Shown here: positions 50,089-58,895 of the stretch, piece after piece | How positions within the stretch are numbered: position 1 is the first letter of the stretch | Layout: every line of letters begins with the position of its first letter | Source of the DNA: VXYK01 sp965221585 | GTDB lineage: Bacteria; Actinomycetota; Acidimicrobiia; Acidimicrobiales; Aldehydirespiratoraceae | Reading direction: 5' to 3' | Assembly: GCA_965221585.1 (NCBI GenBank) | Contig: OZ244898.1 | Coordinates: forward strand, 124,001 to 188,000 | DNA: 64,000 nt | Made by a program: the position numbers and the translations under genes | The notes under the pieces: generated by a model | Databases searched by the model: none | What the model was told of the DNA's origin: nothing | The model's input: the letters and a program-made list of their open reading frames with translations, nothing else

Positions 50089-51078
50089 TTAGCGAACCGC
50101 GTTGAGGCGCCCCAGGAGGTGGTGCCCTGCCGCCCGGAGGGCTGCGGCACCGGTCGTGTCCGGAAGGTCCGACAGGGCGGCATCGGCTTTGTTGGCCCAG
50201 GTCTCGGCCACCTCGACCGCAAGCTCGACCCCTCCGCCGAGGCGGGTGAGTTCACGAGCCCGGTCACGCTGATCGACGGTGATCTCGCTCCGCAGCAGCG
50301 AACGGAGTTCTGCGCCGACCCCGGGATCGGCCAGCGAATAGATCACGGGCAGGGTGTAGATCCCCTCGAGCAGATCGTTCCCGGACGGCTTTCCGAGCTG
50401 TTCGTCGGTGGCGACGATGTCGAGGATGTCGTCAACGATCTGGAAGGCCATCCCGTAGGCGCGTCCGAACTCGCTGAGCGCGTCGATCGTGACTCGGGGC
50501 ACGTCGGCCACGATTCCGCCGATTCGACAGGAAGTCGCCAACAGCGACGCCGTCTTGCCGGAGATCGACCGCTGGTACTGCTCGAAGGAGCGGTCTGCGT
50601 TGTGCACCGACTCCAGTTCGAGGATCTGACCGGTGCAGAGCTCGGTGATGGTCGTTGCCAGCAAGCCGGCCACCTCGGTGCCGAGCGCAGCCGCCAACTC
50701 GGAGGCGCGCCCCAGCAGATAGTCGCCGGCCAGGATCGCCCGCAGATTCCCCCACTGTTCGTTGATGCTCTTCACGCCCCGGCGAGTAGTCGCCCCGTCC
50801 ATGACATCGTCGTGGTAGAGCGAGCCGATGTGCACCAGCTCGACTGCGCAACCACCTCGGATCACGTCGATCGAAGCCGCCTCGCCGTCGAAGTCGTGAA
50901 CAGCCGCCGCGGCGATGCAGAATCCGGGCCTGACCCGTTTGCCGCCTGCGTTGATCAGATGGCTGGCGACCTCCGTCAGGAAGTCGTCGGACGCCGAGAC
51001 CACCCGCAGAAGTTCGGCCTCGACCCGGCGAAGATCGTCCTGCATCGAGGGAACCAGGGAGAGCGGAGTCGCGGCCAC
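50089..51078 (-). CDS. Polyprenyl diphosphate synthase
   Basis: 329 residues from GTG 51078. First Asp-rich motif LYHDDVMDGATTRRG and second FQIVDDILDIVATDEQLGKP are intact; GGKRVRPGFCIAAAA binds the allylic substrate. It condenses isopentenyl units into a long-chain prenyl diphosphate, probably for menaquinone. The chain length cannot be read reliably from sequence. It is convergent with coaX, divergent from clpC. Confidence 0.93.
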   Translation of the reverse strand: MAATPLSLVPSMQDDLRRVEAELLRVVSASDDFLTEVASHLINAGGKRVRPGFCIAAAAVHDFDGEAASIDVIRGGCAVELVHIGSLYHDDVMDGATTRRGVKSINEQWGNLRAILAGDYLLGRASELAAALGTEVAGLLATTITELCTGQILELESVHNADRSFEQYQRSISGKTASLLATSCRIGGIVADVPRVTIDALSEFGRAYGMAFQIVDDILDIVATDEQLGKPSGNDLLEGIYTLPVIYSLADPGVGAELRSLLRSEITVDQRDRARELTRLGGGVELAVEVAETWANKADAALSDLPDTTGAAALRAAGHHLLGRLNAVR

Positions 51079-51084
51079 GCTGAG

Positions 51085-51090
51085 AGGTTA
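51085..51090 (-). promoter_or_regulatory. -10 box for leaderless polyprenyl synthase transcript
   Basis: On the minus strand TAACCT is followed by six bases (CTCAGC) and then the GTG at 51078. Confidence 0.45.
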
Positions 51091-51205
51091 CTTGCGCAAT
51101 CTCGATGTAGGCGATTATCAGCCTCGATGTGCATTCGTGGTCTTAGACGGAAGCGTGCCTATACACTGAGACTTGTAAAGCCCGATATCTAGGAGGGGAA
51201 ACCCG

Positions 51206-53743
51206 ATGTTCGAGCGGTTTACCGACAGGGCTCGACGAGTGGTGGTGCTGGCGCAGGAAGAAGCGCGCCTGCTCAACCACAACTACATCGGTACCGAACA
51301 CATCCTCTTGGGGCTCATCCATGAGGGTGAGGGAGTCGCGGCGAAGGCGCTCGAGTCGCTGGGGATCAGCCTCGAAGCGGTCCGCAATCAGGTTCAAGAG
51401 ATCATCGGACAGGGAGGATCCTCGCCGAGCGGCCACATCCCGTTCACCCCGCGTGCCAAGAAGGTCCTCGAACTCAGTCTTCGTGAAGCGCTGCAGCTGG
51501 GGCACAACTACATAGGCACCGAACACATCCTGCTGGGATTGATCCGAGAAGGGGAGGGTGTGGCAGCCCAGGTTCTTGTGAAGCTCGGGGCTGACCTCAG
51601 TCGCGTGCGCCAACAGGTCATCAAGCTTCTTTCCGGTTACGGCGGCCCGGCTGGGGAGCAGGCGTCGGGCCCCTCCCGTGAACGGGCAGGTGCGGTCACG
51701 GGCGGCTCGGGCGGCGACAGCGCCTCCGGTTCGCTGGTTCTCGACCAGTTCGGTCGCAATCTCACCCAGTTGGCACGCGACAAGAGCCTCGACCCGGTGA
51801 TCGGCCGTACCCGTGAGACCGAACGGGTGATGCAGGTACTCAGCCGTCGCACCAAGAACAACCCGGTGCTGGTGGGCGAGCCCGGTGTCGGCAAGACCGC
51901 CATCGTCGAGGGTCTGGCGCAGGCGATCGCCAACGACAACGTCCCCGAGACCCTCTACGAGAAGCAGCTGTACACGCTCGACCTGGGCGCTCTGGTCGCC
52001 GGGTCGCGCTATCGCGGCGATTTCGAGGAACGCCTCAAGAAGGTGCTCAAGGAGATCAGGACCCGCGGGGACATCATCCTGTTCGTCGACGAGATTCACA
52101 CGCTGGTCGGGGCGGGTGCGGCCGAGGGCGCGATCGACGCTGCCTCCATCCTCAAACCCATGCTGGCCCGCGGCGAACTTCAGACCATCGGCGCGACGAC
52201 CCTCGACGAGTACCGCAAGTACTTCGAGAAGGACGCCGCTCTGGAACGGCGCTTCCAGCGCGTCGTTGTCGACGAGCCGACGGTCCCGCACACGATCGAG
52301 ATCCTGAAGGGCCTGCGCGATCGCTACGAGACGCACCACCGGGTGACCATCACCGACCAGGCCGTCGTGGCGGCGGCCAATCTGGCGGACCGGTACATCG
52401 CGGACCGGTTCCTGCCCGACAAGGCCATAGACCTGATCGACGAAGCCGGTTCACGCCTGCGCATCAAGCGCATGGCCACCCCACCCGAGCACAAGGAGCT
52501 CGAGGCGGAGATCGCCGAGGTCGTGCAGAAGAAGAAGTACGCGGTGGAGTCCCAGCAGTTCGAGGAGGCGGGTCGTCTGCGTGACCGCGAGAAGGAGCTG
52601 CTCGCCCGGCGTGACTCTCTGGAGGGCGAGGCCAAGGCATCCGGCGTCGACCTCTTCGACGAGGTCGACGAGGAGGCGATCGCCGAGGTCCTGTCGTTGT
52701 GGACCGGCATCCCCGTCTACAAGCTGACCGAGGAGGAGACACAGAAGCTCCTGCGCATGGAGGAGGAGCTCCACAAGCGGGTTGTGGGCCAGAAGAGTTC
52801 GGTTCACGCCGTGTCCCAGGCGATTCGTCGCACCAGGGCCGGCCTCAAGGATCCGAAGCGGCCCAGCGGCTCGTTCATCTTCCTGGGTCCGTCGGGTGTC
52901 GGCAAGACCGAGTTGGCCAAGACTCTCGCCGAGTTCCTGTTCGGCGACGAGAGTGCCCTGGTCAGCCTCGACATGTCGGAATACATGGACAAGCACACGG
53001 TCAGCCGGCTCATAGGTTCCCCTCCCGGCTTCATCGGCTATGACGAAGGTGGTCAGCTCACCGAGCAGGTGCGCCGCAAGCCCTTCTCGGTCGTGCTGTT
53101 CGACGAGGTGGAGAAGGCCCATCCAGACGTCTTCAACACGCTGCTGCAGATCCTCGAGGAGGGACGCCTGACCGACAGCCAGGGCCGTTCCGTCGACTTT
53201 CGCAACACCGTTCTGATCATGACCTCCAACCTGGGCACCCTAGACCTGCGCAAGGCCAACCTCGGGTTCACGAAGGTTGATGAGGCGGTCACCTATGAGC
53301 GCATGAAGGAGAAGGTCACCGATGCCCTCAAGGCGCATTTCCGACCGGAGTTCCTGAACCGCATCGACGACGTGATCGTCTTCCATGAGCTGAGCCAACC
53401 CGAAGTGCGTGAGATCGTCGATCTCATGGTGGCCCGCACCGCGGAGCAACTCGCAGGTCAGGGTATGGGCCTTGAGCTGACCGACGCCGCCAAGGACTTC
53501 CTGTCCGCAGAGGGCTACGACCCGACGCTCGGGGCGAGGCCGCTGCGGCGCGCCCTGCAACGCCTGGTCGAGGATCCCCTCTCGGAGAAGCTCCTCAACA
53601 AGGATTTCCGGGCGGGCGAGATTGTCATCGTCGACGTCGAAGCCGACCCGGCCTCAGCAGACGAATCGATGATCGTGTTCCGGTCCATAGAGGGATTCAC
53701 GCCTCCCGAAGTTGAACTCGCCGAAGCGGTTGACAGCTTCTAG
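51206..53743 (+). CDS. clpC: ATP-dependent Clp protease ATPase subunit ClpC
   Basis: 845 residues with a strong AGGAGGGG site before ATG 51206. Two Clp_N repeats (NHNYIGTEHILLGLIHEG and GHNYIGTEHILLGLIREG) lead into AAA+ module 1 (GEPGVGKTAIVEGLAQ), a UVR-type coiled region (QQFEEAGRLRDREKELLA) and AAA+ module 2 (GPSGVGKTELAKTL). The FNLGF-like loop (ANLGFTKV) docks ClpP. It unfolds substrates for ClpP. No clpP is in this window. Confidence 0.97.
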   Translation: MFERFTDRARRVVVLAQEEARLLNHNYIGTEHILLGLIHEGEGVAAKALESLGISLEAVRNQVQEIIGQGGSSPSGHIPFTPRAKKVLELSLREALQLGHNYIGTEHILLGLIREGEGVAAQVLVKLGADLSRVRQQVIKLLSGYGGPAGEQASGPSRERAGAVTGGSGGDSASGSLVLDQFGRNLTQLARDKSLDPVIGRTRETERVMQVLSRRTKNNPVLVGEPGVGKTAIVEGLAQAIANDNVPETLYEKQLYTLDLGALVAGSRYRGDFEERLKKVLKEIRTRGDIILFVDEIHTLVGAGAAEGAIDAASILKPMLARGELQTIGATTLDEYRKYFEKDAALERRFQRVVVDEPTVPHTIEILKGLRDRYETHHRVTITDQAVVAAANLADRYIADRFLPDKAIDLIDEAGSRLRIKRMATPPEHKELEAEIAEVVQKKKYAVESQQFEEAGRLRDREKELLARRDSLEGEAKASGVDLFDEVDEEAIAEVLSLWTGIPVYKLTEEETQKLLRMEEELHKRVVGQKSSVHAVSQAIRRTRAGLKDPKRPSGSFIFLGPSGVGKTELAKTLAEFLFGDESALVSLDMSEYMDKHTVSRLIGSPPGFIGYDEGGQLTEQVRRKPFSVVLFDEVEKAHPDVFNTLLQILEEGRLTDSQGRSVDFRNTVLIMTSNLGTLDLRKANLGFTKVDEAVTYERMKEKVTDALKAHFRPEFLNRIDDVIVFHELSQPEVREIVDLMVARTAEQLAGQGMGLELTDAAKDFLSAEGYDPTLGARPLRRALQRLVEDPLSEKLLNKDFRAGEIVIVDVEADPASADESMIVFRSIEGFTPPEVELAEAVDSF

Positions 53744-53777
53744 AGCAGGCGTTGGTCCGGTGACGTGTTCAGCGGTC

Positions 53778-53783
53778 TAGCGT
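53778..53783 (+). promoter_or_regulatory. -10 box for leaderless lipoprotein-HAD transcript
   Basis: TAGCGT sits 7 nt before the ATG at 53791, with no Shine-Dalgarno sequence in between. Confidence 0.4.
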
Positions 53784-53790
53784 TCATACG

Positions 53791-55281
53791 ATGATGCGGT
53801 TGCGCGCGCTCGCGGTGGTGGCCCCGTTGCTGGTCGCAAGCGTGCTGCTCGCAAGCGGATGCCGGGTCGATGCCACCGTCGACATCAGGGTCGATGACGA
53901 CGGCACCGGCGAGGTGACCGTGGAGGTCGTTGCGGACGCTGAAGCTGTCGCCCTCATCCCCGATGCGCCCGACGGCCTGCAGCTGGACGATCTCAGCGAT
54001 GCCGGCTGGACGGTCAACACCAATACCGTCGATGGAGCCGGCGTATTGACCGTGAATGCCTCGAAACGGTTCCCCTCAGCAGACGCGCTCGGCGGCGTGT
54101 TGGCCGAGATCGCCGGTGAGGATGTGATCTTCGAGGGGTTCACGCTCGTCAAGGACCACAACTTCGACATCATCGGGCTGGGACCGGCGCGAACCGACTA
54201 CGCACTGCGGGGTTCGGTCGATCCCACCTTCGACATCGAGCAGCTCGGCGATGTCTTCCCCGACGGACTCGCCCCGCTGGGGCGAGCCGCCGATGAGATC
54301 GAAGATGATTTCGAAGGCGACTTCGAAGATGTGCTCGGGTTGACGGTGACCGTGCGGATGCCCGAAACGCTCGGTGAGTCCAACGGAGAGGTCGTCGACG
54401 AAACCGTCATCTGGACGATGAGCTACGGCGACGATGCTGTGGACATCGAGGCGAACTCGTCGGTGGAGAGCATCCTGGTGCGGGTCTGGACGATGGTCGC
54501 GCTCTTCGCCGGTGCCCTGCTGGTGCTGCTGCTCGTCTCATATCTGGTGCGCTTCCTGCTGGCCAAGTGGCGCACACCGAAGGGCCGCCGACGCCGAGAC
54601 ATCCGGCGCCGACAGCATCGCGCAGCCACCCGTGCCCAGGAGGCGAGCCGCCCCCGTCGTCGCATGTTGCGGCTGCTGGTGGTGGATGTTCACGGTGTGT
54701 TGGTCCGGCCCACCAATCCGCTCGAAGGCGCTCTGCTGCCGCTGATCATGTCGGAACAGCCCGACATCGACCCGGAGCGCGTTCGGGAGCTCCACCGACT
54801 GTTGGTGTTGGGCCGTGTGTCTCCGTCGGAGTTCTGGAGCGAGGTTGATCTGAGCCTGGTGTCTGATCAGATGGAGACGAGGTATCTGTCGTCCTTCCGC
54901 TTGAACCAGGGCCTGCATCCGTTCCTGGACCGCATGAAGAACAGCGGGCTGCCGGTCGCGGCGATCGGCAACCAACCTCGTGCCTGGGGTGACCGCCTCA
55001 GGAAGATGGCAGCGCTCGAAGATTCGATTTCGTCGTGGATGGTCAGCGGTGATGTCGGCTCGATCCTTCCGGAACCGGCTCTGTTCGAGGCGACCCGGCG
55101 GACAATGTCGGTTGATCTGTTCGACTGCTTCTATCTGAGCAGCATCCAGGGCAACCTCGATGTGGCGGAGGAGCTGGGTATGGCCACCGGGTTGTTCCTG
55201 TCTGGCAATGACGCGATCCCCGATACGGACCATACGGTCGTGCTGGGATTCGAGGACCTGCTGAAGACCCGAGGAGCCTGA
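53791..55281 (+). CDS. LppM-like lipoprotein ectodomain fused to a cytoplasmic HAD-like domain
   Basis: 496 residues. The signal (RALAVVAPLLVASVLLASGC) has a lipobox Cys at about residue 24 and is followed by an LppM/DUF3153-like domain (DATVDIRVDDDGTGEVTVEV). A membrane helix (VALFAGALLVLLLVSYLV) at about 235-255 and a basic stretch lead to a HAD-like domain at about 290-496, with LLVVDVHGVLV as motif I. The second Asp of DxD is His there, so HAD phosphatase activity may be lost. An outside-to-inside fusion of these parts is unusual. Confidence 0.7.
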   Translation: MMRLRALAVVAPLLVASVLLASGCRVDATVDIRVDDDGTGEVTVEVVADAEAVALIPDAPDGLQLDDLSDAGWTVNTNTVDGAGVLTVNASKRFPSADALGGVLAEIAGEDVIFEGFTLVKDHNFDIIGLGPARTDYALRGSVDPTFDIEQLGDVFPDGLAPLGRAADEIEDDFEGDFEDVLGLTVTVRMPETLGESNGEVVDETVIWTMSYGDDAVDIEANSSVESILVRVWTMVALFAGALLVLLLVSYLVRFLLAKWRTPKGRRRRDIRRRQHRAATRAQEASRPRRRMLRLLVVDVHGVLVRPTNPLEGALLPLIMSEQPDIDPERVRELHRLLVLGRVSPSEFWSEVDLSLVSDQMETRYLSSFRLNQGLHPFLDRMKNSGLPVAAIGNQPRAWGDRLRKMAALEDSISSWMVSGDVGSILPEPALFEATRRTMSVDLFDCFYLSSIQGNLDVAEELGMATGLFLSGNDAIPDTDHTVVLGFEDLLKTRGA

Positions 55282-55285
55282 ATCG

Positions 55286-55930
55286 ATGCGAATTGAACTG
55301 CCGTCGGGAACGCCTGCTGAAGTCGTTGGTTCCAGCGACCGGAGGGGGCTGGTGCTGGTACCCGACATAATGGGGCTGCGTCCGCTCTTCGATGAGTTGG
55401 CGGTGCGTCTGGCCGCACAGTGGCAGTGCGCTGTGGTCGCCCCTGAGCTGTATCCCGGCCAGGAGAGCCTCGATTTGCAGGGCCGGTTCGCGGCTGCCTC
55501 GTCGCTCGATGACGGACGGGTCTTGGGCGACATGGTCGCGGCAGCGGACCGCACCGGAGCGGCGACGGTCGGCGTGATCGGGTTCTGCATGGGCGGGATG
55601 TACGTCAACAAAGCGGTCAGTACCGGCCGTTTCGATCGGCTCGTGTCGTTCTATGGGATGATTCATGTGCCGGTGGATTGGCGAGGACCGGGTCAGGGTG
55701 AGCCGCTGGAGCATCTCCGTGACGGCGACGCGTCGACCCTGCTGGCGGTGGTCGGCACCGAGGACCCCTACACGCCCGCTGATGCTGTGGCGGAGCTTCG
55801 CGGGACGGGGGCGCAGGTTGTTGAGTATTCGGGGGCCGAACACGGATTCGTTCACGACCCGGCCCGTCCGGCGCACCGCCCGGACGACGCCGCCGACGCC
55901 TGGCAGCAGGCCGCCCATTGGCTTTGGTAG
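55286..55930 (+). CDS. Dienelactone hydrolase family protein
   Basis: 214 residues, an alpha/beta hydrolase. GFCMGGMYVNKAVS has the nucleophilic Cys of the dienelactone hydrolase family, VVGTEDPYTPADAV carries the Asp and GAEHGFVHDPARP the His. It would hydrolyse lactones or esters; the natural substrate is unknown. It follows the lipoprotein-HAD gene by 4 nt and converges on the Crp-type gene. Confidence 0.88.
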   Translation: MRIELPSGTPAEVVGSSDRRGLVLVPDIMGLRPLFDELAVRLAAQWQCAVVAPELYPGQESLDLQGRFAAASSLDDGRVLGDMVAAADRTGAATVGVIGFCMGGMYVNKAVSTGRFDRLVSFYGMIHVPVDWRGPGQGEPLEHLRDGDASTLLAVVGTEDPYTPADAVAELRGTGAQVVEYSGAEHGFVHDPARPAHRPDDAADAWQQAAHWLW

Positions 55931-55944
55931 CTAAGCGGCTTTGG

Positions 55945-55959
55945 GGGCTCAGCGAGCCC
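55945..55959. terminator. Stem-loop at convergent dienelactone hydrolase and crp genes
   Basis: GGGCTC-AGC-GAGCCC forms a perfect 6-bp stem with a 3-nt loop, spanning the 3' end of the crp-type gene and the gap beyond the dienelactone hydrolase stop. No U-tract is present. It could end transcription from both sides. Confidence 0.35.
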
Positions 55960-56608
55960 GGATGGTCAGCTGTTCACGGTTGGTGATGACGTAGCGTCGG
56001 TCGGACTGGTCGATCCATTTCAGTCGCACGAACGACGCAATGGCTTTGTTGACCCGTTCACGGCTCGCCCCGATCATGCCGGCCAGCTCCTCCTGCGTGA
56101 TTGGGAGGATGAACTCGTCCTCGTCGCCCGCCAATTCGAGGAGGCGTTTGGCGGTCCTCCCGGTGACATCCAGAAACACGCTGTCTGCCAGGCTCTTGTC
56201 GGTTGCACGCAGGCGACCGACAAGAAGCTTGACCACGCCCCATAGTTCCTCGGGGTGCTCCGCGTAGAGCGCCCGGACCGGCTCGTAGGGGATGGCGATG
56301 GCACCGGACGGTTCGAGTGCCCGAGCGCCGGCCGATCGGATTCCACCGTCGAACAGGGGCATCTCGCCGAACAGGTCGCCGGTCTCCATCAGGGCGACGA
56401 CAGACTCGCGGCCGTCGATCGACCGGTTGACCATGGCGATCCGTCCGCTGGTTACGATGTAGATGTAGTCGGGTTCGTCGCCCTCGGTGAAGAGCGTGTC
56501 GCCTCTTTGCAGGTCCCGGGCCTCGCCGGTGGCGGCGATGGTCACAAGGGATTCTTCGGAGAGGCTGGCGAACAGCTCGGTGTCACGAAGAATGCTGATG
56601 TCGGTCAT
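55949..56608 (-). CDS. Crp/Fnr family transcriptional regulator
   Basis: 219 residues. The cyclic-nucleotide-binding barrel reads LQRGDTLFTEGDEPDYIYIV then GDLFGEMPLFDGGIRSAGAR with the Arg typical of the phosphate-binding cassette. The C-terminal helix-turn-helix is ITQEELAGMIGASRERVNKA. GGAGAG lies before the ATG. It is divergent from ispD. Ligand is probably cAMP or similar, not proven. Confidence 0.93.
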   Translation of the reverse strand: MTDISILRDTELFASLSEESLVTIAATGEARDLQRGDTLFTEGDEPDYIYIVTSGRIAMVNRSIDGRESVVALMETGDLFGEMPLFDGGIRSAGARALEPSGAIAIPYEPVRALYAEHPEELWGVVKLLVGRLRATDKSLADSVFLDVTGRTAKRLLELAGDEDEFILPITQEELAGMIGASRERVNKAIASFVRLKWIDQSDRRYVITNREQLTIRAR

Positions 56609-56717
56609 CTCTCCTTCAATCTAGTTGGGCGGCCTGAGGTGGTTCTGAATTCGGGCCATAAAGGATCGTGGGGTGTCCCTGGTGGGTGATTTGGTCTGCT
56701 GCTGCCAAGCTGTAGCT

Positions 56718-57392
56718 GTGAAATCTGAGGGAAACGGCAAGATCTGGACCGTTGTGGTCGCCGCGGGGTCTGGGAGCCGTTTCGGAGCAGCCAAGCAGTT
56801 CTGCGATCTTGCAGGGGTGAGCGTGCTCGATCGGTCGGTGTCGGCTGCCGCGCGGCACAGTGACGGTGTCGTGGTTGTCGTGCCTAGATCGGAGTTGGAC
56901 AGACTGTCTGGAGAACTTGGGTCCGGTGAGTTGGCGGAGGGTGTCGAGTGGCGTTTGGTGGCCGGCGGCGCGACCCGCTCGGGTTCTGTTCGCAACGGCC
57001 TCGGGGAGGTCCCTGACGATGTCGGGATCGTGCTGGTCCATGACGCGGCCCGTCCTCTGGCGTCGGATTCGGTGTTCGAGAACGTCATCGCCGCGGTGCG
57101 CGCCGGTGCTGATGCCGCCACCCCGGTGATTCCGGTGACCGACACCATCCGGCACCGCTCCGGTGGTGTCGTCGACCGTGATGAGCTCGTTGCGGTTCAG
57201 ACACCCCAAGCGTTCCGAGCCGACGTGCTGCGGCAGGTTCACCGAGAGGCGCCGGAGGCCACCGACGATGTCACTCTGGTCTCCGAAGCGGGAGGCGCAG
57301 TCGAACTCGTGCCCGGCGACCAACGCAACCTCAAGCTGACCACCCCCTACGATCTTGAGATGGCCGCCCTGCTTATTTCTGGTGAATCATGA
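56718..57392 (+). CDS. ispD: 2-C-methyl-D-erythritol 4-phosphate cytidylyltransferase
   Basis: 224 residues from GTG 56718. WTVVVAAGSGSRFGAAKQF is the nucleotide-binding opening, VLVHDAARPL holds the metal-binding Asp, and DTIRHRSGGVVDRDELVAVQ and TDDVTLVSEAGG follow. It makes CDP-methylerythritol in the MEP isoprenoid pathway. It overlaps ispF by 4 nt. The carD gene that often precedes ispD in actinobacteria is not here. Confidence 0.95.
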   Translation: MKSEGNGKIWTVVVAAGSGSRFGAAKQFCDLAGVSVLDRSVSAAARHSDGVVVVVPRSELDRLSGELGSGELAEGVEWRLVAGGATRSGSVRNGLGEVPDDVGIVLVHDAARPLASDSVFENVIAAVRAGADAATPVIPVTDTIRHRSGGVVDRDELVAVQTPQAFRADVLRQVHREAPEATDDVTLVSEAGGAVELVPGDQRNLKLTTPYDLEMAALLISGES

Positions 57393-57877
57393 GCGATGTC
57401 GAGATTCCATTTCGAGTGGGTTCGGCGTTCGATATCCATGCTTTCTCCGATGACCCCGACCGTGTGCTGGTGCTTGGTGGAATAGCGTTTCCTGGCGAGC
57501 GGGGGCTGAAAGGCCACAGCGACGCCGATGTCGTCGCCCATGTCTGCACCGATTCTCTGTTGAGCGCCGCCGGCTTGGGCGACATCGGTCAGATGTTCCC
57601 CGACACCGACCCAGCCTTCGCAGGTGCCGACAGCGTTGACCTGTTGCGCCTGGTAGCCCAAGCGGTGCGCGACAGCGGATGGTCACCGGGGAACATCGAC
57701 TGCTCGGTCGTGCTCGACCGGCCTGCCATTGCGCCCGTCAAGTTCGCAATGGAATCCAAACTCTCTGCCGCGGTAGGGGCGTCGGTCACGGTGACGGGAC
57801 GACGAACAGAGGGCGTCGGAGCGCTCGGTCGGGGAGAGGGTGTGGTGGCCTGGGCCGTCGCTCTGGTAGCGAAATGA
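57389..57877 (+). CDS. ispF: 2-C-methyl-D-erythritol 2,4-cyclodiphosphate synthase
   Basis: 162 residues. GSAFDIHAFSDD carries the Asp and His zinc ligands, LKGHSDADVVAHVCTDSLLS the third ligand and substrate loop, and ALGRGEGVVAWAVALV is the C-terminal motif. It cyclises the MEP pathway intermediate. The ATG overlaps the ispD stop and its stop overlaps rlmB. Confidence 0.96.
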   Translation: MSDVEIPFRVGSAFDIHAFSDDPDRVLVLGGIAFPGERGLKGHSDADVVAHVCTDSLLSAAGLGDIGQMFPDTDPAFAGADSVDLLRLVAQAVRDSGWSPGNIDCSVVLDRPAIAPVKFAMESKLSAAVGASVTVTGRRTEGVGALGRGEGVVAWAVALVAK

Positions 57878-58860
57878 GCCCGAACAACCCCGGATCCAAA
57901 CGACGCTCCGGGGGAGGCGGCGCAGGCGGACGCCACGGCGGTAGCGGCCCTCAGCGAGGCGGTGGATCCCAACGAGGCAAAGGCCCGCGGCGCAGCCCCA
58001 AGGGCACCACGGGTGGCCGGCCGAATCGCCGGCAGGGCCAGCGCGGGACGACACCGTACAGAAACGATCCGATCGACCGCGGCCGGGGCCCGACCCTGGG
58101 TGGTGATCAGGTCGAGGGCCGTCACGCGGTCAGGGAGCTGCTGTTGGCGGGCACTCGACGCACCCGCGAGGTTGTTTTGGCCGGTGACCTGGATGACGCG
58201 CCGATCCTTGGAGACATCATCGACCTGGCCGATGAGAACAAGGTGCCTATCCGGGAGCTGACGAGAAGCAAGTTCGAATCGATGGCTCGAACCGGTGCCT
58301 CGCAGGGAGTTTTGGCGACTGCAGCCCCGCTGCAGCCCACAGAGCTGGCGGATCTGCTCGCCGACGGCTCAGCCGATGGCCCGGCCGACGAAAGGCCGTT
58401 CCTGCTGCTGCTCGACGGCATCACCGACCCTCAGAATCTCGGTGCGATCCTGCGCACCGCTGAGTGTGCCGGGGTGACGGGTGTGGTGCTGCCCCGGCAT
58501 CGTGCGGCGCACATAACTCCCTCTGTCACGAAGGCTGCTGCGGGTGCGATCGAGCATCTCCGGATGGCGTTGGTAGGAGGGTTGCCGGCAGCGATGCAGA
58601 CACTGCGCGATCACGGTGTGTGGACCGTCGGCCTCGATGCGAGCGGTGAGGTGTCGATCCATCGCCTGACCGTCGCGGACGAACCGATAGCTCTTGTGTT
58701 GGGGGCCGAAGGCCCGGGGTTGAGCCGCTTGGTACGTCAGCGCTGCGATGCCCTTGCGTCAATACCGTTGCAGGGTGCGCTCGGGTCTCTCAACGTCTCA
58801 GCCGCTGCCGCGGTCGCCTGCTTTGAGATCTTGTCTCGCCGCATGGGCCAGTCGAGCTAG
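57874..58860 (+). CDS. rlmB: 23S rRNA (guanosine-2'-O-)-methyltransferase RlmB-type
   Basis: 328 residues from ATG 57874. A Gly/Arg/Ser-rich N-terminal tail of about 75 residues precedes the SpoU substrate-binding domain (GRHAVRELLLAG) and the knotted methylase (LLLDGITDPQNLGAILRTAE, LVLGAEGPGLSRLVRQRC, LNVSAAAAVACFEIL). It 2'-O-methylates a 23S rRNA guanosine or a tRNA. cysS, often between ispF and this gene, is missing. Confidence 0.93.
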   Translation: MSPNNPGSKRRSGGGGAGGRHGGSGPQRGGGSQRGKGPRRSPKGTTGGRPNRRQGQRGTTPYRNDPIDRGRGPTLGGDQVEGRHAVRELLLAGTRRTREVVLAGDLDDAPILGDIIDLADENKVPIRELTRSKFESMARTGASQGVLATAAPLQPTELADLLADGSADGPADERPFLLLLDGITDPQNLGAILRTAECAGVTGVVLPRHRAAHITPSVTKAAAGAIEHLRMALVGGLPAAMQTLRDHGVWTVGLDASGEVSIHRLTVADEPIALVLGAEGPGLSRLVRQRCDALASIPLQGALGSLNVSAAAAVACFEILSRRMGQSS

Positions 58861-58895
58861 CTGCGGCCTTCCACAGTCTGGCTGGCCGGTTCCGA

